From Halothiobacillus neapolitanus (GTDB lineage: Bacteria; Pseudomonadota; Gammaproteobacteria; Halothiobacillales; Halothiobacillaceae), in assembly GCA_020722165.1 (NCBI GenBank), contig DYLI01000060.1:1-9643 (forward strand): a stretch of 9,643 bases of DNA, in the 5' to 3' direction. Of the stretch, positions 1-6,027 are shown piece by piece. The notes below the pieces were generated by a model. The model was not told the origin of the DNA, ran no database searches, and saw only the letters and a program-made list of their open reading frames with translations. Made by a program: the position numbers and the translations under genes. Numbering within the stretch: position 1 is the stretch's first letter; the number at the start of each line of letters is the position of its first letter.

Positions 1-710
1 GCCACCAACACATGCGCCGCTGCCGGACGTAGCGCGGGCATTAAAAACGGCTCCACCGAACGTCGCGACGCCCGCCCATAATGCGCCTCGGCACGATGCC
101 AACGCTGCAAAAATGCCGCTAACGCCGCCCGCCAGTCCTGCCCGCTGGCTTGCGGTGCATGACCGAGCAACGCACGCAGCAACACGCCATCCGCTTCGCC
201 CACACCCAGCGCCTCGCCCACGGCTTGATTCACGCGCACGCGCCATTGCTGGGCTGACGACTGGCGCATGGCGGCTGACGGTGTGTCTTCAGACAGCGCG
301 CCGCCCATGTGTTGTTGCGCGGCCTCGCCACCCTCCACACCTGAACCGTCCCACCAAATATGGCGCTCCAACCCTTCGGACTGCGCCACAAACAACCCAA
401 GCTGGCGTAAGAGGGCATTCACCTTGGTATCACACGCCTTCGACCAAACCTCCGGCTGGCCGGGCGGTGGGTCAAAATGCAGCAAAGCCGCATGCAGCGT
501 GGTGTGCGCCAACCAAAAACGCAAAGCATCATCCGTCGCCGTGCGGCAATAATCCGTATCAAAACTTAGGGTTTGCGCCCCGCTTAGCACTGCGTAATCC
601 AGGTTTTCTTCCACTGACAATTCCAGAAAACTTGCTAACCGCCCCAGCACCGGGTGAGTTCGACTCAACGTGTGCTGAATAGGCGCAAGACGCATGGCTT
701 GTTTATTCAT
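1..710 (-). CDS. DUF2201-type protein: metallopeptidase-like domain plus VWA-like domain (3' end beyond window)
   Basis: The frame is open from an ATG at 710 to the window edge, giving 236 residues without a stop. I recognise the N-terminal putative metallopeptidase domain that pairs with a C-terminal VWA-like domain in DUF2201 proteins (COG3864). The zinc-site region reads LAHTTLHAALLH (His69, His73, His78), followed by W..A.D..VN at about 89-98, as in the family. The end of the visible part, RASRRS (213-218) and then MPALRP and HVLV (224-236), matches the stretch just before the VWA beta strand, so the MIDAS part lies outside. The glutamate of HExxH is replaced by Thr70, so peptidase activity is doubtful. 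The gene lies 134 bp downstream of a MoxR-type ATPase on the same strand, the usual partner. Its only Shine-Dalgarno-like sequence (AGGGGGG, 9 nt before the ATG) is part of an inverted repeat. Met6 is an alternative start. Function is unknown; by analogy with MoxR/VWA pairs it may help assemble or activate a target complex. Confidence 0.85.
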   Translation of the reverse strand, partial: MNKQAMRLAPIQHTLSRTHPVLGRLASFLELSVEENLDYAVLSGAQTLSFDTDYCRTATDDALRFWLAHTTLHAALLHFDPPPGQPEVWSKACDTKVNALLRQLGLFVAQSEGLERHIWWDGSGVEGGEAAQQHMGGALSEDTPSAAMRQSSAQQWRVRVNQAVGEALGVGEADGVLLRALLGHAPQASGQDWRAALAAFLQRWHRAEAHYGRASRRSVEPFLMPALRPAAAHVLV

Positions 711-715
711 CGTTC

Positions 716-813
716 AAATCCCCCCTAACCCCCCTTTTTCAAAGGGGGGAATAAAAACAAGGTGTCGAGCGCTTCCACTTCCCCCTTTGAAAAAGGGGGA
801 TCAAGGGGGATTT
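716..813. repeat. Inverted pair of C-rich/G-rich palindromic repeats
   Basis: Two arms of about 35 bp (716-750 and 779-813) are near-perfect reverse complements of each other, separated by 28 bp. Each arm reads AAATC5-6, a short TAA or TTGAT linker, C5-6 TTTTT C AAA G5-6, so each arm also forms its own hairpin (C-run plus TTT against AAA plus G-run). Similar repeats are common in intergenic DNA of several proteobacteria and cyanobacteria. I read this as a REP/BIME-like or small MITE-like element; no transposase is present and I see no clear target-site duplication. It sits between the MoxR-type ATPase gene and the DUF2201 gene, both on the minus strand, and its outer end is 6 bp from the latter's start codon. 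In the transcript it can form a long stem or two short hairpins. Confidence 0.85.
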
Positions 814-844
814 GCAGCCGATAACTCCAACATCCAACAGGCAG

Positions 845-1876
845 CTAAGCATGGGAATCCTGTGCCACCGCCCAATCATCAAACGCATCCAGCGCATACA
901 AACTCTCACTCAAACGCTCACGCAAGGTACGCACCAGACGCTCGCCCATGACCGGATCAAACGCAGCGGCCAAACGCAACAAGGCGCTAGCTGATGTTTT
1001 GGCCGCCGTCTCATCCTGCACATCCAAAGCCTGCGCACGCACCAAGGCGGCATCCAGCACCGCCCAGCGTGCATCCGCATCCTCCGGCAACTGCGGCTTA
1101 TCCATCGCCAGCAGCGCATCCAGATCAAGCGCCGGGCGTTGCAAATAAGCCAGCAACAACATGCCCGCCACCTCACCCACACAGGCGATCAGCCCAGGCT
1201 CCAGCAATGTTTCATCATCGCCAAACTTACGCAAAGCACGATCCGCAAACACCCAACTGCGCGGACTAGGAAAGGCATACACATTCGCGCGTTCAGGAAA
1301 CACCATCAACAAATCAGGCCGCTGACGCAAAAAGCTCTGCAAACGCGCATCCACACCCGCACTCGCCGCCCACGCAAGCCAATCTTCAATGAGCGGTTCC
1401 AGCTCCACATGCGTAAAGCGATTGGCCAAGGGCGCAGGCATGGCATAGGTCACGCCCCGGTCGCCCAGCCGATTGCCCGCCGCCAGTATCGCCCAGCCCG
1501 CAGGCAGCCGGTAATCGCCCAAGCGTCGATCAAGAATCAACTGATATGCCGCCGCCGCGACTTGCGGCAAGGCGGCATTGATCTCATCCAGAAACAGCAC
1601 GCCGCGCGCGCCATGGCGCACTTCATCTGGCAACATGGACGGAATCGCCCACTCCACCCGTCCCTCTTTTTGAAACGGCATGCCGCGCAAATCCGAAGGC
1701 TCAAGCTGCGACAGACGCAGATCGATCATCGGCACAGCGCACGCCCGCGCCGCCTGCGCCACCAGCGCCGACTTGCCCACACCCGGCGCGCCCCACAGCA
1801 TCAGCGGGGTATGCTCACCGGACTGAGCCGCCAAAATTTCCCGTTCGAGCAGACAAGCAAGCGTTGCAGCACGCAT
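845..1876 (-). CDS. MoxR-type AAA+ ATPase
   Basis: A 343-residue AAA+ ATPase of the MoxR/AAA_5 type, which uses ATP hydrolysis to remodel or activate partner complexes, often with a VWA-domain protein. Walker A is GAPGVGKS (29-36), Walker B is LFLDE (94-98, Asp97 and Glu98), sensor 1 is AAGN (Asn135), and PLANRF (149-154) carries a probable arginine finger at Arg153. PSDLRGMP (60-67) is also typical. A helical lid-like C-terminal part fills the rest. I chose the ATG at 1876 because AGGAGGT lies 5 nt upstream and the AAA+ fold begins at once. The frame stays open upstream to 1990, but that extension is cysteine- and tryptophan-rich, lacks an RBS and looks non-coding. The downstream neighbour is a DUF2201 protein, a standard genetic partner, so the two probably act together in the cytoplasm. 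The target is unknown. Confidence 0.9.
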   Translation of the reverse strand: MRAATLACLLEREILAAQSGEHTPLMLWGAPGVGKSALVAQAARACAVPMIDLRLSQLEPSDLRGMPFQKEGRVEWAIPSMLPDEVRHGARGVLFLDEINAALPQVAAAAYQLILDRRLGDYRLPAGWAILAAGNRLGDRGVTYAMPAPLANRFTHVELEPLIEDWLAWAASAGVDARLQSFLRQRPDLLMVFPERANVYAFPSPRSWVFADRALRKFGDDETLLEPGLIACVGEVAGMLLLAYLQRPALDLDALLAMDKPQLPEDADARWAVLDAALVRAQALDVQDETAAKTSASALLRLAAAFDPVMGERLVRTLRERLSESLYALDAFDDWAVAQDSHA

Positions 1877-1922
1877 CGATGACCTCCTGAAATCCACCAC
1901 CCAACAACATGACCAAATGGCA

Positions 1923-1940
1923 ATGTTGCCCCCATGTTGC
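1923..1940. promoter_or_regulatory. Tandem ATGTTGC direct repeats, possible response-regulator box
   Basis: ATGTTGC occurs at 1923-1929 and again at 1934-1940, exactly 11 bp apart, and a CAACAT copy in the opposite orientation lies at 1905-1910. Direct repeats with one helical turn of spacing are typical of sites bound by OmpR/PhoB-family dimers. They lie in the 135-bp divergent region between the MoxR-type gene and the PepSY gene, about 72 bp before the PepSY start codon. Only a weak sigma70-like match follows (TTGCGC at 1937, 17 bp, TATGCA at 1960). Function is inferred, not shown. Confidence 0.35.
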
Positions 1941-1970
1941 GCCAAGATTGCACGCTCAATATGCACACCA

Positions 1971-1987
1971 CGGCATAACCAATGCCG
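1971..1987 (+). other. Leader hairpin upstream of the PepSY gene
   Basis: CGGCAT, a five-base AACCA loop, and ATGCCG form a perfect 6-bp inverted repeat that ends 12 nt before the GAGGT ribosome binding site of the PepSY gene. It would lie in the 5' leader of that transcript and could stabilise the message or modulate initiation. It lacks a T-tract, so it is not a terminator. It could also be an operator half-site pair. Confidence 0.3.
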
Positions 1988-2011
1988 CAAACTGACAACG
2001 AGGTCAACACC

Positions 2012-2434
2012 ATGAAAACGTCACGTATGAAAACAACCAACCGCACCCTGATGATTGCCGCCTTGATTGGCGCACTTGGCACTGGCAGCGCATTTGCCGC
2101 CAGTGGCAACATCTACCCGGATGAGGTCAATAGCAGCTCCATCAAACTGCCCAAGGGGGCAAGCAAAGACCAAACCAGCCTGAGCGCACTGGCAACCGTA
2201 CCCCAGGCGCAAGCCGAAGCTGCCGCCCTGGCGGCTCAACCTGATGGCAAGGTTGTCCAATCCAAGCTGGAAAACGAAGAAGGATACCTTGTCTGGCAAG
2301 TGGATGTTGAACACGGCAAGATGACCATCCAGTTCAGCGTGGACCCCGGCACAGGCCAGATTCTTGCCGCCGAGGCGGATAAGTATGATGGCAACGACCA
2401 TGATGCGGATCAGAAAAAAACAGTGACTTTTTAA
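2012..2434 (+). CDS. Exported PepSY-domain protein
   Basis: A 140-residue protein with a Sec signal peptide: basic start (K2, R5, K7, R11), hydrophobic core about 12-25, and probable cleavage at SAFA|AS after residue 29. The mature part is a single PepSY domain. A GKVVQSKLE segment leads to YLVWQVDVE, then a strand containing FSVDPGTGQIL, which is the family's beta-sheet with its closing D..TG.I/L turn. The acidic C-terminus (DKYDGNDHDADQKK) could bind cations, but that is a guess. PepSY proteins act outside the cytoplasmic membrane as inhibitors or modulators of peptidases or sensors. I chose the ATG at 2012 because GAGGT lies 7 nt upstream and the signal peptide starts properly; an in-frame ATG at 1982 adds ten unlikely residues. 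It is followed by a terminator and a DUF347 membrane protein gene. A two-component system lies just beyond, and small PepSY proteins are often found beside and controlled by such pairs. Confidence 0.88.
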   Translation: MKTSRMKTTNRTLMIAALIGALGTGSAFAASGNIYPDEVNSSSIKLPKGASKDQTSLSALATVPQAQAEAAALAAQPDGKVVQSKLENEEGYLVWQVDVEHGKMTIQFSVDPGTGQILAAEADKYDGNDHDADQKKTVTF

Positions 2435-2465
2435 GTTAGTCTCAATGGCGCGTTAAGCCAACAAC

Positions 2466-2490
2466 AACCGGCCTTGGTGCCGGTTTTTTT
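2466..2490 (+). terminator. Intrinsic terminator between the PepSY and DUF347 genes
   Basis: AACCGGC and GCCGGTT form a perfect 7-bp stem around a six-base CTTGGT loop, followed by five further T's (seven T's in the run). It lies 32 nt after the PepSY stop codon and ends only 12 nt before the RBS of the next gene. It should end most PepSY transcripts. The following gene then needs read-through or a promoter inside the PepSY 3' end. Confidence 0.85.
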
Positions 2491-2513
2491 GCAAGTACAA
2501 TCAGGAGCACCGC

Positions 2514-3290
2514 ATGAACACGCATACCCACGATACATCTCTGGAGCTATGGAGCAAAGTCCCGGAAATCACGTTGTATTTCTGGATCATCAAAATGTTT
2601 TCCACCACGGTCGGCGAAACCTTCGCCGATTTTCTGAATGCCGATCTTGGCATGGGTCTGAGCGGAACCTCGCTCGTCATGGGCGCAGTCCTCGTGCTTG
2701 CCTTGGGCATCCAAATGGCGGCCAAGCGCTACTCGCCGCCCAAATACTGGTTCACCGTGGTACTCGTCAGCGTTGTGGGTACGCTGATTACCGACAACCT
2801 TGTCGATAACTATGGCGTTTCACTGCAAACACTCAGCATCGTCTTCAGCCTCGCGCTCGCCGCCTGCTTCATCGGCTGGTATGCCAGCGAAAAAACCTTG
2901 TCCATTCATAGTATTACCAGCACCCGCCGCGAGGCGTTCTACTGGCTCACCATTCTTGTAACTTTTGCCCTTGGCACCGCCGTCGGCGATCTGGTGGCTG
3001 AAACCCTGCAACTTGGCTACCTGAACTCCACCTTGGCCTTTGCCATCATCATCGCTCTGGTGGCCTTTGCGCATTACGGCCTGAAAATCAACGCCGTATT
3101 GACATTCTGGGTGGCCTATATCCTGACCCGCCCACTCGGCGCATCCTTTGGCGACTGGCTCTCCCAACCGCTCAGCAACGGTGGCCTGGGTCTTGGCACA
3201 GTCGGCACCAGCGCACTGCTGCTCACGATCATTGTCAGCCTGGTCGCGTACCTGACCATCACCCGCAAGGACGCGATTCGTCTGAATTAA
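2514..3290 (+). CDS. DUF347 / COG4705 family membrane protein
   Basis: A 258-residue integral membrane protein built from four copies of the DUF347 repeat. Each copy has a tryptophan ten residues before a glycine and an aspartate five residues further on: W24-G34-D39 (VGETFADF), W79-G89-D94 (VGTLITDN), W144-G154-D159 (LGTAVGDL), W199-G209-D214 (LGASFGDW). The repeats fall 55, 65 and 55 residues apart, which suggests a duplicated two-repeat unit. Most of the chain is hydrophobic, with about eight or more membrane spans. A basic loop lies near 138-140 and the C-terminus is charged (RKDAIRLN). The conserved acidic residues within the membrane part suggest transport of a cation or small solute, but no substrate is established to my knowledge. 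The ATG at 2514 has AGGAG 6 nt upstream. A terminator separates it from the PepSY gene, so it may be expressed at a lower or separately controlled level. Confidence 0.88.
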   Translation: MNTHTHDTSLELWSKVPEITLYFWIIKMFSTTVGETFADFLNADLGMGLSGTSLVMGAVLVLALGIQMAAKRYSPPKYWFTVVLVSVVGTLITDNLVDNYGVSLQTLSIVFSLALAACFIGWYASEKTLSIHSITSTRREAFYWLTILVTFALGTAVGDLVAETLQLGYLNSTLAFAIIIALVAFAHYGLKINAVLTFWVAYILTRPLGASFGDWLSQPLSNGGLGLGTVGTSALLLTIIVSLVAYLTITRKDAIRLN

Positions 3291-3315
3291 CGCGCATCCG
3301 ACAAAACCATACCCG

Positions 3316-3337
3316 CCCGGCTTATGCCGGGTTTTTT
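3316..3337. terminator. Shared terminator between convergent genes
   Basis: CCCGGC and GCCGGG pair around a TTAT loop and are followed on the plus strand by six T's, forming a good intrinsic terminator for the DUF347 gene 25 nt after its stop. On the minus strand the same hairpin follows the sensor kinase, whose TAA stop (3338-3336) overlaps the T-tract. The minus-strand tail after the hairpin is GC-rich before reaching TTTT, so termination there is weaker. Confidence 0.85.
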
Positions 3338-4733
3338 ATGCCTCGCGCAATGGCAAACGCAGGCGCGCCGTCAAACCGCCTCCAGGCGTTGCGGCGAGCG
3401 CCATAGCGCCGTGATGCGCGGCAACCACCGCACGCACCAGCGCCAGCCCCAGCCCGCTGCCGGGCAGCGTGCGCGCCGCATCACCGCGACTAAAACGCTC
3501 GGTCATGCGCGCGTGCAAATCCGCCGGAATCCCTGCGCCGTGGTCGATCACTTCGATCACGGCATGCGCATCATCCCGATACACGCGCACCGCAATCGCC
3601 ACCTCGGCCGCCGTGTGTAACATGGCGTTGTCCAAAAGATTGGCAAACGCCTGAGCCAACAAGGGCGCGCTGCCGCTCACGGGCAAATCGTCGGCAATCT
3701 CGACCGTAAACGGCCTTGCCGCAGCCTCGGCTTCATCGGCATACAAATCGGCAATCCGCCGCAGCAGCGGGCTTAAATCAAAGGGTTCAGGCGCAGGAAT
3801 GGCGCTACCCGCCTCCAGCCGCGCAATGGCGAGCATGACCTCAAAACTACGCATCAACTCGTCGGCATCGGCAATCGCCGCCTGCATGACGCGCCGGTCA
3901 TCCTCGGGTGTACCTGCGTCACGCAAGGCCAGTTCCAGGCGCGTTTTGAGGCGGGACAAAGGCTTGCGCAAATCATGTGCGACATTATCCGACACCTCGC
4001 GCATTCCGTTCACCGCCTGCTCAATGCGTTCCAGCATGGCGTTCAAGTGACGCGCCAACACATCGAACTCATCATCGCGCTCGCTAAGCCCAACCCGCGC
4101 CCCCAGCGCCCCCTGCATGATGGCGGCTGTGGTGTGGTTAATTTCTTCAACGCGCCCAAGCCAACGCCGCCCCAGCGCCAAGCCCAAAGCCAAAGACAAA
4201 CCCGCAGCCAACAGCAACAAGGCCAAGGCGACCCAAGGCAACACATCGCGCATATCCTCCAAATGCCCGGCTTCCTGCGCGATCAATAAACGCGAACCGT
4301 CGGGCAAGACGCTGGCAATCGCCGGCAACTTGGCATCTTCATCACGATCCAGCGCAGAATCAGTAAAATGCAGCACGATTTGATGCACCCTGCCATCGGT
4401 TGGCAAGCCCTCAGGCCAAGCCTCAATCGGGCTGCCAATCTGCACTCCATCGGCGGTCAGCAGCACATAATCACGCAAACGCTGCGTGCCCTGCATATGC
4501 GCCGCCAAGGCTTGAACGCGCTCAAGCAACAAGGGTTGGGGCAGTTCGCGCAAGCTTGCAAGCTCGTGACTCAAACTGGCTTCAATATCCAGCTGCACAT
4601 AGCGATAGGTTGTCCAAAACAAAGCCAGCAAGGCCAAAGCCAACACACCGACTTGCAGCAAGGCGTAGCGCAAGGCCAGTCGCATGGCGCTGGTACGCAG
4701 CACCCGCGTGCGCTGTTTGAACCAGGTCAGCAT
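3336..4733 (-). CDS. Two-component sensor histidine kinase
   Basis: A 465-residue inner-membrane histidine kinase of the EnvZ/QseC-like class. The first membrane helix spans about 24-43, a periplasmic sensor region about 44-164, and the second helix about 165-188, followed by a HAMP domain about 189-243. The dimerisation helix has the H-box VAHDLRKPLSRL with phospho-acceptor His253. The ATPase domain has the N-box FANLLDNA (363-370), the G1 box DHGAGIP (397-403), an F-box RFSRG (413-417) and the G2 box GSGLGLAL (425-432), so all catalytic motifs are intact. The periplasmic part includes an acidic stretch (DRDEDAK, 129-135) and no His/Met-rich metal site, so copper or silver sensing is not supported. 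The start ATG lies inside the end of the response-regulator gene (ATGCTGA, 7-nt overlap), implying translational coupling. It most likely phosphorylates that regulator. The signal is unknown; the neighbouring PepSY protein could modulate it from the periplasm. Confidence 0.95.
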   Translation of the reverse strand: MLTWFKQRTRVLRTSAMRLALRYALLQVGVLALALLALFWTTYRYVQLDIEASLSHELASLRELPQPLLLERVQALAAHMQGTQRLRDYVLLTADGVQIGSPIEAWPEGLPTDGRVHQIVLHFTDSALDRDEDAKLPAIASVLPDGSRLLIAQEAGHLEDMRDVLPWVALALLLLAAGLSLALGLALGRRWLGRVEEINHTTAAIMQGALGARVGLSERDDEFDVLARHLNAMLERIEQAVNGMREVSDNVAHDLRKPLSRLKTRLELALRDAGTPEDDRRVMQAAIADADELMRSFEVMLAIARLEAGSAIPAPEPFDLSPLLRRIADLYADEAEAAARPFTVEIADDLPVSGSAPLLAQAFANLLDNAMLHTAAEVAIAVRVYRDDAHAVIEVIDHGAGIPADLHARMTERFSRGDAARTLPGSGLGLALVRAVVAAHHGAMALAATPGGGLTARLRLPLREA

Positions 4734-5416
4734 GATTCCGCCCCCAAACGATAGCCAAAGCCGCGCAAGGTATGCAGCAAGGGCGGATCAAAATCACGGT
4801 CAATCTTGGCGCGCAAGCGGCTAATCTGGCTGTCCACCACATTGGTTTGCGGGTCAAAGTGCATATCCCAAACCTGCTCCAGCAGCATGGTGCGCGTCAC
4901 CACACGCCCCGGACGACGCATCAAATACTCCAACAAACGCAACTCGCGCGGCTGAAGCTGGATACGCCGCCCCGCCCGCGTGACGCGATGATGCTCAAGA
5001 TCAAGCTCCAAATCCGCCACCCGCAATAGTGTGGACACCACCGCCTCGCCGCCTGGCCGCACGCGGCGCGCTAGCACCTCAATGCGCGCCAGCAGCTCGG
5101 AAAAGGCATACGGCTTGACCAAATAATCATCGCCGCCCGCCCGCAAACCCTCGATCCGCTGATCGACCTGCCCCAAGGCCGACAACACCAGCACCGGCGT
5201 GTGCCGAGCGTCGGCGCGCAACATGCGAATCAGGCTCAAACCATCGCGCCCCGGCAACATGCGATCAACAATCAACACGTCATAGTCAACGTCCAAAGCC
5301 ATACTCAAACCCAGCTTGCCATCACCTGCCACGTCCACCACATGCCCGGACTCCACCAAGCCCCGGCGCAAAAATTCCGCCGCCTGAGCATCATCTTCCA
5401 CCACCAAAATACGCAT
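4727..5416 (-). CDS. OmpR/PhoB-family response regulator
   Basis: A 229-residue two-domain regulator. The receiver domain (1-118) has the acidic pair Asp8/Asp9, phospho-acceptor Asp51 in LIVDRMLPG, switch residue Ser79 and Lys101 in the KPY motif, all intact. The winged-helix DNA-binding domain (about 130-225) ends with VVDSQISRLRAKID and HTLRGFGYRL, close in pattern to CusR/CopR and QseB-like proteins. It should be phosphorylated by the kinase encoded immediately downstream, with which it overlaps by 7 nt, and then bind tandem repeats near target promoters. I chose the ATG at 5416 because MRILVVEDD is the standard start and GAGGT lies 6 nt upstream; an in-frame ATG at 5440 would add eight residues. 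Its promoter must lie in, or overlap, the short region shared with the divergent DedA gene. Likely targets are its own operon and perhaps the convergent PepSY/DUF347 genes. Confidence 0.95.
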   Translation of the reverse strand: MRILVVEDDAQAAEFLRRGLVESGHVVDVAGDGKLGLSMALDVDYDVLIVDRMLPGRDGLSLIRMLRADARHTPVLVLSALGQVDQRIEGLRAGGDDYLVKPYAFSELLARIEVLARRVRPGGEAVVSTLLRVADLELDLEHHRVTRAGRRIQLQPRELRLLEYLMRRPGRVVTRTMLLEQVWDMHFDPQTNVVDSQISRLRAKIDRDFDPPLLHTLRGFGYRLGAESC

Positions 5417-5441
5417 ATCCTGACCTCGTATCAGCACCATG

Positions 5442-5457
5442 CGAGCATTCGAGTATT
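5442..5457. repeat. Tandem 8-bp direct repeat in the regulator/DedA divergent region
   Basis: CGAGCATT (5442-5449) is followed directly by CGAGTATT (5450-5457), differing at one base. This falls in the roughly 50-bp gap between the response regulator and the divergent DedA gene, where the promoters of both must lie. TATTAT at 5454-5459 could be a -10 element for the DedA gene, but I see no good -35. It could be a protein-binding site or chance. Confidence 0.3.
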
Positions 5458-5466
5458 ATGCGCCGC

Positions 5467-6027
5467 ATGAATATTCCCGACCTGATTCAAACCTACGGCT
5501 ATTTTGCGGTATTTATCGGCACCGTGCTTGAAGGCGAAACTGTGCTGTTGCTCGCCGGCTATGCCGCGCATCAAGGCTTGCTCAATCCATATCTAGTGTT
5601 TCTGGTCGCGTGGCTGGGCGCGACCTTGGGCGATCAGTTTTATTTCTGGCTGGGTCGCCGCCACGGGCAAGGACTGATGCAGCGCTTCCCCAAGCTACAG
5701 CGCAAAATCGAAAGCGCCCTGCATCTCATCGAAAACCACCCGCGCAAGGCTATTTTCAGTATGCGATTTATCTGGGGCTTGCGCACCGCTATGCCGATTG
5801 CATTGGGCATAAGCCGCGTGTCTTGGCCTTTGTTTATCGTGCTGAATATCATTTCTGCGCTGGTATGGGCCGCGCTCATCACCAGCTTGGGCTATATATT
5901 TGGCGCAGCTCTGTCGGCATGGCTAGGCGAGATACACCATTATGAACATTGGCTTGTACTGGCGCTTGTGCTGCTTGCCCTATTCACTTGGCATGTTTAC
6001 CGCAACCGCAACAAGGCCGGATCATGA
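5467..6027 (+). CDS. DedA-family membrane protein (YohD-like)
   Basis: A 186-residue DedA/SNARE-associated (VTT-domain) inner-membrane protein; relatives support envelope integrity and proton-motive-force-dependent lipid carrier transport. Diagnostic parts are the LEGETVLLLAG re-entrant motif (Glu22, Glu24), GDQ.YFWLGRR (Asp56), and the FSMRFIWGLRTAMP motif with the essential-type arginines Arg100 and Arg106 before ALG. Several hydrophobic spans follow, and a basic C-terminal tail (YRNRNKAGS) fits the positive-inside rule. From memory the pattern and spacing are closest to E. coli YohD, whose start aligns with the ATG at 5467; an in-frame ATG at 5458 adds three residues. Neither start has a clear Shine-Dalgarno sequence, so initiation may be weak or leaderless. 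The stop overlaps the next gene's start (ATGA), so the two are translationally coupled. Confidence 0.9.
   Translation: MNIPDLIQTYGYFAVFIGTVLEGETVLLLAGYAAHQGLLNPYLVFLVAWLGATLGDQFYFWLGRRHGQGLMQRFPKLQRKIESALHLIENHPRKAIFSMRFIWGLRTAMPIALGISRVSWPLFIVLNIISALVWAALITSLGYIFGAALSAWLGEIHHYEHWLVLALVLLALFTWHVYRNRNKAGS

Noticed and set aside
113..682. Open frame of 189 codons on the plus strand
   Set aside because: It is antisense to the DUF2201 gene, whose reading frame matches a known family along its whole visible length; the plus-strand product is low-complexity Pro/Ala/Arg-rich and lacks an RBS.
694..951. Plus-strand frame encoding a PPNPPFSKGG-type peptide
   Set aside because: This peptide is the usual translation of the C-rich/G-rich palindromic repeat and is a known source of false genes.
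1139..1882. Open frame of 247 codons on the plus strand
   Set aside because: It is antisense to the MoxR-type ATPase; the product is Arg/Gln/His-rich with no recognisable domain.
1877..1990. N-terminal extension of the MoxR-type ATPase
   Set aside because: It has no RBS and an atypical composition, while AGGAGGT sits correctly before the ATG at 1876.
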